Shown here: positions 53,036 through 60,417 of the stretch, piece after piece
How the letters are laid out: every line of letters starts with the position of its first letter
How positions within the stretch are numbered: position 1 is the first letter of the stretch
Assembly (NCBI GenBank): GCA_946480715.1
Contig: CAMLKK010000006.1
Location: 1 to 64,000, forward strand
Reading direction: 5' to 3'
DNA: 64,000 nucleotides
DNA from: an uncultured Bacteriovorax sp.
GTDB lineage: Bacteria; Bdellovibrionota; Bacteriovoracia; Bacteriovoracales; Bacteriovoracaceae
Notes under the pieces: generated by a model
Told to the model about the DNA's origin: nothing
The model's input: the letters and a program-made list of their open reading frames with translations, nothing else
Databases searched by the model: none
Made by a program: the position numbers and the translations under genes

Positions 53036-53596
53036 ATGGCCACTAGTCCTATGCTCATCCGTAATTTTCTGAACGAGTCTATTCTCAATAAAATGAGATC
53101 GAGAATGGAATTTCTCAAAACAGACTCAGAAACCAAATGTGATGATCAACTTTATTTTCGTAAAGAAGTTCCTAATGATCCTTTTTTCTCATTTCTGCAC
53201 CATTCGCTCTTTCATTATGAGATAAAAAATAAGACAGGTCTTGAACTCATTCCGACTTATTGTTTTGCCAGCATGTATGATGAAGGAAAAGGAATTTGTC
53301 CCTTACATATTGATCGCGAACAGTGCTATTTGACTCTCGATATTTGCATTGATCAAAAAGATCCATGGGCACTTTATGTAAATGGGAAAGAATATCTTTC
53401 GTTAGATCATTTAAACGAAGATGAATTAAAAAGCGTGCGTGATGAATCTGACGAATACTTGATGAATCCAGGTGATGCTCTCATTTACTTTGGATCATCA
53501 CAGCCACATTGGCGTAAAAAAATACAAAATGGAAATTTTTGCGACCTCGTTTTTTTCCATTTTGTTCCAGCGAATTTCAAAGGGAATCTGACCTAA
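53036..53596 (+). CDS. 2-oxoglutarate/Fe(II) dioxygenase-like protein
   Basis: A roughly 186-residue protein with the facial-triad pattern of non-heme iron dioxygenases: LHIDREQC (H-x-D) and later SQPHWRKK (second His), with NPGDALIYFG in between, a strand seen in prolyl-hydroxylase-like folds. This would hydroxylate a protein or small molecule, but no family was recognised. The start is uncertain: ATG 53036 has GAGG very close, while an in-frame TTG at 52988 and GTG at 53021 are options. Confidence 0.6.
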   Translation: MATSPMLIRNFLNESILNKMRSRMEFLKTDSETKCDDQLYFRKEVPNDPFFSFLHHSLFHYEIKNKTGLELIPTYCFASMYDEGKGICPLHIDREQCYLTLDICIDQKDPWALYVNGKEYLSLDHLNEDELKSVRDESDEYLMNPGDALIYFGSSQPHWRKKIQNGNFCDLVFFHFVPANFKGNLT

Positions 53597-53599
53597 TAC

Positions 53600-53616
53600 T
53601 GTCTAATTTTTAGACA
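53600..53616 (+). promoter_or_regulatory. TGTCTA-type inverted repeat, copy 3
   Basis: TGTCTAATTTTTAGACA, a 7-bp perfect palindrome with TTT loop, 77 bp before the exported hydrolase gene. Related copies are at 28451 and 37622. Confidence 0.4.
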
Positions 53617-53692
53617 CCTGTCGGCCTGCAAACGTTCAATTGACTGATATCGGGATGCTGAATTAGGTCTGTCATTTGCAGGTATTACTTCC

Positions 53693-54904
53693 ATGCAAAC
53701 ACTATCTTTTTTGATTCTATTTTCAGGGATTATTTTTCAATCAGTCTTAGCGGTGGAACTTCCATCTAGATGTTTCAGTGAATCTGCTCAAAGCATAGAG
53801 CTCCCTGTTGACTATAATCAACCTGAGCAAACTTTCACTTACCGTTATGGATTAAGCACGAGAGAAGATGCAGATGCACCCATTCTAATATTTATTCCAG
53901 GTGGACCAGGCCAAACTTCAATGGACATGGGGCTTAGTTATCCGATGGAATTCGCCGTTGTCCGAACAGACCCTAGAGGTGTGGGCTGCAATTTAAATGA
54001 TAAACTGCAACCGATCAATCTCTCTTCTGAGTCCATTGCTCGTGACATTGTTTCTATGATTAAAAGTCTCAATCCAAAACGTTATTTTATTCATGCTATT
54101 TCACACGGAACTTTAGTAGCTACAATTGCTGCTTCAATAATAGCTAAAGAAAATATGCCACAACCTGAAGGAATCATCCTTGAAGGCATAATTGGAAAGG
54201 CGTTTGGACCAGATGAATATGCTCACGATGTTCTTTTACAATGGAAACGCGTGAAAGAAAAACTGCCAGCGAGAGTGTTAAAAGAATTAAACAAGTCATC
54301 AGTCCCATTTGGATTTGAAGAAAAAAAATTTGCAGCATGGATTAATGCCATTTTAATTTATGGAGTGCTCCCGGATGGAAGTGATTACGCTCTGGAAGAA
54401 TTAAAGCTTCTTGATCCAAAAGGTGATGAGGATTTGAGAGAAGGACTTCAAATGCGCATTAAGCGGATGACTCAATCTCCAACAATTGAGAAGACTGTTC
54501 TTTATAAAGAAATATCTTGCCGTGAATTCGTACCAGATGTTCGTGATGTGAAATATGATTACGAATGGAAAAAAGGTGAGCTTATTCTCCGCAAAGAAAA
54601 ACTCTGCACTGGAATTAATTTTGACAGGCCATATGATTCAAGAAATTATTCTATAAAGGCACCAGTCTATTATTTTAGTGGTGGAATGGATCCCGTGACT
54701 CCGCAATCTCATGCCATTCATCACTCACAACATCAAACGAATGAACAATATTTTATCAATGTGCTACAAGGCGGTCATACCTCACTGAGCACAAATCTTT
54801 CCGATTGCTCCAATGATTTATGGCTTGCGATTCTCGCGAAAGATCAGCAACTCTTAAAAAACCAATTGAAAAAATGCGGTCAAAAAACGGTAGTTAATTT
54901 TTAG
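53693..54904 (+). CDS. Exported alpha/beta hydrolase (tripeptidyl-aminopeptidase-like)
   Basis: A Sec signal (1-20) precedes an alpha/beta hydrolase of the proline iminopeptidase / tripeptidyl-aminopeptidase group. The oxyanion-hole strand IFIPGGPGQT and the following RTDPRGVGCN are classical. The nucleophile is Ser137 in AISHGT, an elbow that lacks the usual Gly before the serine. The acid and histidine lie in SGGMDPVTP and GGHTSLS. It could trim peptides in the periplasm. Its stop codon overlaps the convergent HTH gene by 4 bp. Confidence 0.8.
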   Translation: MQTLSFLILFSGIIFQSVLAVELPSRCFSESAQSIELPVDYNQPEQTFTYRYGLSTREDADAPILIFIPGGPGQTSMDMGLSYPMEFAVVRTDPRGVGCNLNDKLQPINLSSESIARDIVSMIKSLNPKRYFIHAISHGTLVATIAASIIAKENMPQPEGIILEGIIGKAFGPDEYAHDVLLQWKRVKEKLPARVLKELNKSSVPFGFEEKKFAAWINAILIYGVLPDGSDYALEELKLLDPKGDEDLREGLQMRIKRMTQSPTIEKTVLYKEISCREFVPDVRDVKYDYEWKKGELILRKEKLCTGINFDRPYDSRNYSIKAPVYYFSGGMDPVTPQSHAIHHSQHQTNEQYFINVLQGGHTSLSTNLSDCSNDLWLAILAKDQQLLKNQLKKCGQKTVVNF

Positions 54905-55203
54905 GCCTTATTTTGAATGATGTAGTGATTAACAATTTGTCTGTTAATCATTTTTAAATTCATTAGGGCCGTAAAATCTTCTTTTTTAAAATTATACAGA
55001 CCTAGGAACATATCAATTTCTTCTGGAGTATAAAAGCGTCTGCCATTCTCATAATGATCAATATCCATTGCCTTTAATTTAATTTTCGTGGCAACATCTA
55101 GCAACGATAATTTTCTATTCTCACGAATGAGACGAAGAACTTGTCCTTCTTTACTTTCGCGATTGTTGTGAACATGTTTTCCGATCATCGGGTTGTGTTT
55201 CAT
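54901..55203 (-). CDS. XRE-type helix-turn-helix protein
   Basis: A 100-residue protein with a Cro/CI-like helix-turn-helix (QVLRLIRENRKLSLLDVATKIKLKAMDIDHYENGRR) and a short C-terminal tail. The start is ATG 55203, whose first bases overlap the stop of the YeiH gene in the same direction (ATGA); longer reading to 55257 is unlikely. It is the third gene of the Hsp70/YeiH operon and may regulate it. Confidence 0.75.
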   Translation of the reverse strand: MKHNPMIGKHVHNNRESKEGQVLRLIRENRKLSLLDVATKIKLKAMDIDHYENGRRFYTPEEIDMFLGLYNFKKEDFTALMNLKMINRQIVNHYIIQNKA

Positions 55204-56156
55204 GATATTACTCCCATCGTGATGCCTAATAAAGTTGCTGTTGCCATTATGAACCAAAGTGAAATTCCTTGCAGAAATGGTTTGATTCCCACGCTTCTTA
55301 ATGTTTCACGTGTAATATTTGTGCCAATGAAAAAGAGAGTTAAAACCATGAGTTTTCGAGCAAGGCCCTCGATAAATTGTCCGATTGGAACTAATGACGG
55401 AACCCAAGTAACGATTGCAGCAGCAAGAATAAATCCCAAAATGAACCATGGACGTTTGGCCTTTTGTTTCTGCTCACGATTTTCAATTTCAGTTCTCGAG
55501 CGATAAAGACCGATCATCATCGCTACGGGAATTATCCATAAGGCGCGAGCTAATTTCACCGTTGTTCCTACTTCCAGCGCTTGCGGACCATATTGGAGAG
55601 TGGCTCCAACAACTGAACTCGTATCATGAATAGCAAGTGCGCTCCACAATCCAAATTGATGTTCACTCAAGTTTAAAGAATGGCCAATAGAAGGAAAGAT
55701 CAAGAGGGCAAGAGCATTCAACATGAAAACTGTTCCTAGTGAAACAGAAATGTCATGCGACTTTGCTCTGATAACCGGCGAAACCGCAGCTATAGCACTT
55801 CCACCACAAATGGCCGTTCCCACAGTGATAAGTAATGAAGTATCTCGATCAGTTTGCAACAATTTCCCCAGAAAGCTTCCGATGAGAAAGACAAAAACAA
55901 TCCCGACCACAGTGTAACCGATTCCCTGCATTCCGACTTTGGCGATCACCCCGAGATTCATACCAAAACCCAATCCCATAACTGCGAGTGAGAGGCCATG
56001 CTGAGTAATTTTTCTGGTTTTATCGCTGTAGGGATTACCGAACGTAACGGCCAGGAAAACACCCAAAACCAAAGCAATCGCCGATGATCCCCAAGGTGTC
56101 AAAATAAATAAGGCGGCGATTGGAATGAGAAAGTGGGACAGAGATTTTTTTTTCAT
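55200..56156 (-). CDS. YeiH-family putative sulfate exporter
   Basis: A 318-residue inner-membrane protein of the YeiH / UPF0324 putative sulfate-exporter family, with about nine to ten helices; typical stretches are VMGLGFGMNLGVI, GTAICGGSAIAAVSPVI, ALAIHDTSSVVGATLQYG and TLFFIGTNIT. The proposed substrate is not experimentally fixed for most members. It overlaps both neighbours by 4 bp (ATGA), showing a tightly coupled operon. Confidence 0.9.
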   Translation of the reverse strand: MKKKSLSHFLIPIAALFILTPWGSSAIALVLGVFLAVTFGNPYSDKTRKITQHGLSLAVMGLGFGMNLGVIAKVGMQGIGYTVVGIVFVFLIGSFLGKLLQTDRDTSLLITVGTAICGGSAIAAVSPVIRAKSHDISVSLGTVFMLNALALLIFPSIGHSLNLSEHQFGLWSALAIHDTSSVVGATLQYGPQALEVGTTVKLARALWIIPVAMMIGLYRSRTEIENREQKQKAKRPWFILGFILAAAIVTWVPSLVPIGQFIEGLARKLMVLTLFFIGTNITRETLRSVGIKPFLQGISLWFIMATATLLGITMGVIS

Positions 56157-57412
56157 GTTGCTAATCTTGTTTGAGCAAATCGAGCTAGCCCGTTAACAAC
56201 CGATTCATAAACGTTAAATTGTTTTAACTTATCCCTTCCAAAAATCTCAGCAAACTTGTTTTGCATAAGTGGAAGTTGAGATGTACCACCTGTTAGAACA
56301 ACCTGATAGACAGATGAAGGTTCAACTTGTGATTGTTTGAACACTTCCTGCATAGAATTCAATATATCATCAATCGTCGGCATCAAACTTTCTTCATAGG
56401 ACAGTTTTGTGATCAATTCTTCAATATCAATTCCAGGATAGTGATAGGAAAACTGTGCTTCGCTGTAGGAACCCAATTTTACTTTTGTTTTTTCGATAAC
56501 ATCAAAAACAGGAAACCCAAGCTGGCATTCAACAAGAGTGAAGAGCTGATGCATTTGTTGTTCGCCTGATTTGGAAAGCGCAAATTTTTTAATATGCTGA
56601 AGAAATTCCCACGTATCACGTTCTCTTAAGTGTGTAATGTGCGCTGGAGAGCAAATTTTATTCAACAACTGCCTTGGAAACGTGAGAACGTTGTTGCCCC
56701 CTGGAATTTTGTACTCAAAGCGTGAGCCAAAATGAGGCGCGATGAAATCTTTCATCATGACACCATCGAGAGCATCACCGGCCTTGAAAATACCACTCAA
56801 TCCCAAGATGTCGTCTTGTGAATATTTTCCACCATGCACTTTCATCAATGTAAAGTCCGATGTCCCACCACCAAAGTCAGCAATGAGAATTATTTTTTCG
56901 TCAGTGACCTGTCCATTATAATCGAGACCAGCAGCGACTGGCTCTGGACAGAAGAAAATATTTTTGAAGCCTGCAAGCTCAGCGGCTTTACGCATGCGAT
57001 TTTCTGCAAGCTGATCGTCGTCTTTATCAAGTGAATACATGGCCGGTCTTCCTAAAACGACATTTTCAACATTAAGTCCAGTGACAGCGTTCGCACGTCT
57101 CCTCATCTCGCCTAAAAAGACAGCAACGATTTCAGAGATGTTCATTGTTTTGTTATGAACAGTTGTTCCGGTATAGTTTGGTTCAGGTAAAAACTTTTTT
57201 ACTGATCTAAAAAAGCGGCCCTCACCATCAGTCGCAATGTATTCTTTGATTGCGTTTTGACCGAAATGCCAGGCATTTTGTTCGGCCGTGTAGAGGAGTG
57301 ATCTAAATACATTCGATCCATTATCCAGTGGTACTGGGATAATGGTCCCGCGCTCATCAACATAACTGAGAAGCGAATTGGATGTACCAAAATCGATGGC
57401 ATAAAAGGACAT
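56153..57412 (-). CDS. Hsp70-like (YegD-type) ATPase
   Basis: An actin/Hsp70-fold ATPase without a substrate-binding beta domain. Motifs: FGTSNSLLSY (phosphate 1), GRPAMYS, EPVAAGLDY, IADFGGGTSD (phosphate 2) and VVLTGGTSQLPLM (adenosine site). The 419-aa length matches YegD-like proteins, not DnaK. The role is unknown; a chaperone-like function for the co-encoded YeiH protein is only a possibility. It is the first gene of a three-gene operon. Confidence 0.88.
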   Translation of the reverse strand: MSFYAIDFGTSNSLLSYVDERGTIIPVPLDNGSNVFRSLLYTAEQNAWHFGQNAIKEYIATDGEGRFFRSVKKFLPEPNYTGTTVHNKTMNISEIVAVFLGEMRRRANAVTGLNVENVVLGRPAMYSLDKDDDQLAENRMRKAAELAGFKNIFFCPEPVAAGLDYNGQVTDEKIILIADFGGGTSDFTLMKVHGGKYSQDDILGLSGIFKAGDALDGVMMKDFIAPHFGSRFEYKIPGGNNVLTFPRQLLNKICSPAHITHLRERDTWEFLQHIKKFALSKSGEQQMHQLFTLVECQLGFPVFDVIEKTKVKLGSYSEAQFSYHYPGIDIEELITKLSYEESLMPTIDDILNSMQEVFKQSQVEPSSVYQVVLTGGTSQLPLMQNKFAEIFGRDKLKQFNVYESVVNGLARFAQTRLAT

Positions 57413-57482
57413 TATTTACTCTCTTTGTTCCAAAGTTACCGGATTGTACCCAGTGAATTTCAGTTGAAACTTTCACGGTCAC

Positions 57483-57511
57483 TTGACACTAATTTATTAA
57501 CTCAGTAAAAG
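57483..57511 (+). promoter_or_regulatory. Possible promoter of the metNIQ transcript
   Basis: TTGACA (57483-57488), a perfect -35, with TAAAAG 17 bp later (57506-57511), a weak -10. The predicted start lies 40-50 bases before the riboswitch candidate. Confidence 0.4.
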
Positions 57512-57560
57512 AATAGCATATGAATTCTTGATTTTGTTGTACCATAAATCAAAAAGAAGA

Positions 57561-57620
57561 TTTCACGCCGATTTGAGTGCAGATTGCGGGCGAAAAAATA
57601 GCTAAAGCGCGGAAGTGAAA
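57561..57620 (+). promoter_or_regulatory. SAM-II-type riboswitch candidate before metNIQ
   Basis: The stretch holds the SAM-II core layout: P1 arm CGCC (57566-57569) with GGCG (57589-57592), the internal GATTTGAGTGC and ATTGC, then AAAATAGCTAAAGCGC. Pseudoknot pairing is possible between ATTT (57571-57574) and AAAT (57596-57599), and between GTGC (57577-57580) and GCGC (57607-57610). These motifs and the pairing match the SAM-II aptamer (AUUU/AAAU, GCUAAA). Outer TTTCAC and GTGAAA could close it further. It sits 115 bases before the methionine transporter genes, a typical SAM regulon. Confidence 0.7.
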
Positions 57621-57650
57621 TTCCAAAATTTAATCTATTGCCCATTATCC

Positions 57651-57721
57651 TCCCACTTATTTCGAAGACAAAATTTATCAGATTCTATTGATTTTCATGT
57701 AAACTCAATAGAGTGGTGGGA
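57651..57721 (+). promoter_or_regulatory. Start-proximal hairpin, possible expression platform of metN
   Basis: A roughly 10-bp stem (57682-57691 with 57705-57714, one G-T pair) sits right before GGTGGGAAG, the putative ribosome binding site of metN. Upstream TCCCAC (57651-57656) can pair with GTGGGA (57716-57721), enclosing the stem and covering the site. Confidence 0.5.
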
Positions 57722-57726
57722 AGAAC

Positions 57727-58461
57727 ATGATTGAAGTTAAATCGATTTCGAAAATTTACAAATCAAAAAAACAAAAAACTCATGCTTTGAAAGACATAAG
57801 CTTCACAGTCAAAGAAGGCGAGATCTATGGTCTGATCGGACAATCCGGTGCTGGTAAATCAACGGCCCTAAGAAGTATAAATTTTTTAGAAATACCGGAT
57901 AGTGGACATGTTTTTTTTGCAGGGGAGGATCTCGTCACTAAAAATGCTAACGAACTTCGAACTCTCAGACAAAAAATCGGAATGATCTTTCAACATTTCA
58001 ACCTTCTCGCCAATAAAACGGTTGGAGATAACATTTCACTACCGTTAGAAATTGCCGGATGGAATAAGGCCGAAAGAGATAAAAGGATTGATGAATGTTT
58101 GGAGCTTGTTCAATTGAGCGATAAAAAGCATTTTTATCCGGCCAATTTATCCGGAGGACAAAAACAAAGGGTAGGTATAGCGCGTGCGATTGCCAATCAC
58201 CCAAAAGTTTTACTCGCGGATGAGCCAACAAGTGCACTCGATCCACTTACCAAAAATGAAGTCATCGATTGTCTTCTCACGTTAAATAAAAAACTGAATT
58301 TAACAATTATTATTTCAACTCACGAACTTAAAGTCATTACAAAAATGTGTTCACGAGTATCGATCTTTAAAGACGGTACAATTCTCGAAACACTCGATGT
58401 TGTTAATGGTGAAATCCATCCGACAACTGAGTATGGAAAAGCTCTTGTGAGGGAATTCTAA
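57727..58461 (+). CDS. metN: Methionine ABC transporter ATP-binding protein MetN
   Basis: An ABC ATPase with Walker A GQSGAGKST (about 39-47), Q loop FQHFNLL, signature LSGGQKQR (about 140) and Walker B VLLADEP, followed by the D loop. Length 244 aa is short of the E. coli MetN (343 aa) because the C-terminal methionine-sensing ACT-like domain is missing, so trans-inhibition by internal methionine is probably absent. The SAM-II-like leader would then supply the feedback. It shares the operon with the permease (1-bp overlap) and binding protein. Confidence 0.9.
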   Translation: MIEVKSISKIYKSKKQKTHALKDISFTVKEGEIYGLIGQSGAGKSTALRSINFLEIPDSGHVFFAGEDLVTKNANELRTLRQKIGMIFQHFNLLANKTVGDNISLPLEIAGWNKAERDKRIDECLELVQLSDKKHFYPANLSGGQKQRVGIARAIANHPKVLLADEPTSALDPLTKNEVIDCLLTLNKKLNLTIIISTHELKVITKMCSRVSIFKDGTILETLDVVNGEIHPTTEYGKALVREF

Positions 58462-59120
58462 TGGAACAACTTTTAACATTATTGCCTGATCTGCAAAAAG
58501 CAGTCATCGAAACTTTGATTATGTTGGGCATTGGTCTTAGTATATCTATTTTCTTTGGCGGAATCATAGGTATCTATCTTTACCTTTGGGGACAAGAAAG
58601 ACTTCTTAAAAACACTTTTCTTCATTTAGTTGTCGGCGGGATTGTGAACGTCGTTCGATCATTCCCCTTTGTCATTCTGATGATTGCGGTTTCGCCGCTC
58701 GCTCGATTAGCAGTTGGTACGAGTATCGGGCCCATCGCTGCAACAGTCCCACTTTCTATTGCAGGTATTGCTTATTTTGCTCGTCTTGTAGAAATATCAC
58801 TCCAAGATGTTTCTCGCGGAACAATCGAAGCTGCTCAATCAATGGGTGCAACACTTCCTAAAATTGTTTTCAGCGTGCTCATTCCAGAAGCGCGAGTCGG
58901 ACTTGTATTAGCAGTGACAACACTTTCAATCAGCTATCTTTCATATTCGGCCGCTGCAGGAATCATCGGTGGTGGAGGAGTAGGAGATTTGGCCATCAGG
59001 TATGGTTACTACAGGTTTCAAACAGACATCATGATCGTCACCGTTTTATTTCTGGTAATCTTTGTTCAAATCATTCAAATGCTAGGTAACACAATTGCAC
59101 GTAGATTAGATAAACGTTAA
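58461..59120 (+). CDS. metI: Methionine ABC transporter permease MetI
   Basis: An inner-membrane permease with five helices and the EAA-type loop EAAQSMGATLPKIVFSVLIPEAR, which contacts MetN. Sequence VNVVRSFPFVILMIAVSP and GGGGVGDLAIRYGYYR is typical of MetI. TAATG joins it to metN. Length 219 aa is standard. Confidence 0.93.
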   Translation: MEQLLTLLPDLQKAVIETLIMLGIGLSISIFFGGIIGIYLYLWGQERLLKNTFLHLVVGGIVNVVRSFPFVILMIAVSPLARLAVGTSIGPIAATVPLSIAGIAYFARLVEISLQDVSRGTIEAAQSMGATLPKIVFSVLIPEARVGLVLAVTTLSISYLSYSAAAGIIGGGGVGDLAIRYGYYRFQTDIMIVTVLFLVIFVQIIQMLGNTIARRLDKR

Positions 59121-59128
59121 GGAGTTTT

Positions 59129-59914
59129 ATGAAAAAATTATTGTTCATTTCTTTGATGGGATTATTGTCTTCATCATTCTCATTCGCCGCTACAGAAAAG
59201 GTCATTGGAGCAACTGTTGGTGACTTTGCAGAACTTTCAAAAGAAAGTTTGAAACCGTTGTTAGAAAAAAAAGGATATAAAATTCGCGTCGTTGAATTCA
59301 CGGATTATGTTCAACCAAACATTGCACTCGCAGAGGGTTCTCTTGATGTTAATATCTTTCAACACAGACCCTACTTGGATCAGTTCGCAAAAGAAAAAGG
59401 ACTAGATCTTAAGGCCATCGCCCAAGTTCCAACTGCACCACTTGGAATTTATGCGGGAAAAACAAAAACATTAGCAGCCGTAAAAAATGGAAGTTCAGTT
59501 GCTGTTCCTAACGATCCAACAAATCTCGCGCGCGCTCTACTCATCCTTGCTGATCTAAAATGGATTGAACTTCCAGCGAAAATTGATCCTTTCAAAGTTG
59601 GTGTGAAAGACATTACTAAAAACACAAAGAACATCAACATCGTTCAACTTGAAGCTGCTCAAATTCCGCGTGCTCTTCAAGATGTCGACTTCGCCATCAT
59701 CAATGGGAACTATGTTGTAAGTTCTGGTCTCTCGCTTGAAAGTAAACTTGCACCTGAAAAGAGTGAAGCCTACATCAACTATGCAGTCGTAAGAACAAAA
59801 GATGCGCAAAGTGAATTCGGAAAAGCAATCATTAAGGCCCTCAACTCAAAAGAGTTCCAGGCCTACGCTAAAAAGAAATTTAAGGGATATCGTTACCCAA
59901 CTTCTTGGAAATAA
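59129..59914 (+). CDS. metQ: Methionine-binding protein MetQ
   Basis: The periplasmic substrate-binding protein of the methionine transporter, NlpA family. The signal peptide (1-20, SSSFSFA) lacks a lipobox cysteine, unlike the lipoprotein MetQ of E. coli, so the protein would be soluble in the periplasm. Conserved stretches are IGATVGDFAEL, VEFTDYVQPNIALAEGSLDVNIFQHRPYLD, and VAVPNDPTNLARALLIL. AAGGAG precedes the ATG. A long hairpin follows. Confidence 0.93.
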   Translation: MKKLLFISLMGLLSSSFSFAATEKVIGATVGDFAELSKESLKPLLEKKGYKIRVVEFTDYVQPNIALAEGSLDVNIFQHRPYLDQFAKEKGLDLKAIAQVPTAPLGIYAGKTKTLAAVKNGSSVAVPNDPTNLARALLILADLKWIELPAKIDPFKVGVKDITKNTKNINIVQLEAAQIPRALQDVDFAIINGNYVVSSGLSLESKLAPEKSEAYINYAVVRTKDAQSEFGKAIIKALNSKEFQAYAKKKFKGYRYPTSWK

Positions 59915-59922
59915 CCCTGGTT

Positions 59923-59965
59923 CAACACACTTTTCTTGTCGCAAAGAAACAAGAAAAGTGTGTTG
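59923..59965. terminator. Long perfect hairpin after metNIQ
   Basis: A 17-bp perfect stem (59923-59939 with 59949-59965) with a 9-nt loop lies 8 bases after the metQ stop codon, between convergent genes. It lacks a following T run. Confidence 0.65.
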
Positions 59966-59974
59966 GCTTGGAAC

Positions 59975-60415
59975 CTATTTCAGGGATTTTAGAAATTGTT
60001 TTAATTCCGACGGACGCTTAAGCGCGAACTGACGATTCACTTCCACTTTTCCTTTATACCCAATCAATAACGTCCATCCCGGAGCATTGAATTTTTTCGC
60101 CAGGTCTGGCTGATTGATGAAATCGATTTGGAAAACTTCAATGTCTTTATATTCACTGTCTTTCAAAATTTTTTGAAGAGTAGGTGCCTGCAGTCTACAA
60201 TTTGGACAATCACCTTTTGAAATAATAACAAGAATCGGTTTCCCTTCTGCTTGAACGCGATCAAATAGCGCTTGATCATATTTTCTGAAGATCAGCGAGT
60301 TCTCGATCATCTGCTCTGGATAATCGTTTTCCGCCTGCTGTGGAGCTTGCTGCTGAGGCTGTTGAGCTTGAACTGCGCCGAAGAATAACATCGAAGCGAT
60401 GATTAAAAATTTCAT
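59975..60415 (-). CDS. Exported thioredoxin-fold protein
   Basis: A Sec signal (MKFLIIASMLFFGAVQAQ) and a Gln-rich spacer precede a thioredoxin fold with the redox pair CPNC in SKGDCPNCRLQAP (about 73-76) and the cis-Pro in FNAPGWTLL. It probably oxidises, reduces or isomerises disulfides in the periplasm. It starts 2 bp after the stop of the large Cys-containing gene, so that protein may be its client. Confidence 0.85.
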   Translation of the reverse strand: MKFLIIASMLFFGAVQAQQPQQQAPQQAENDYPEQMIENSLIFRKYDQALFDRVQAEGKPILVIISKGDCPNCRLQAPTLQKILKDSEYKDIEVFQIDFINQPDLAKKFNAPGWTLLIGYKGKVEVNRQFALKRPSELKQFLKSLK

Positions 60416-60417
60416 GA

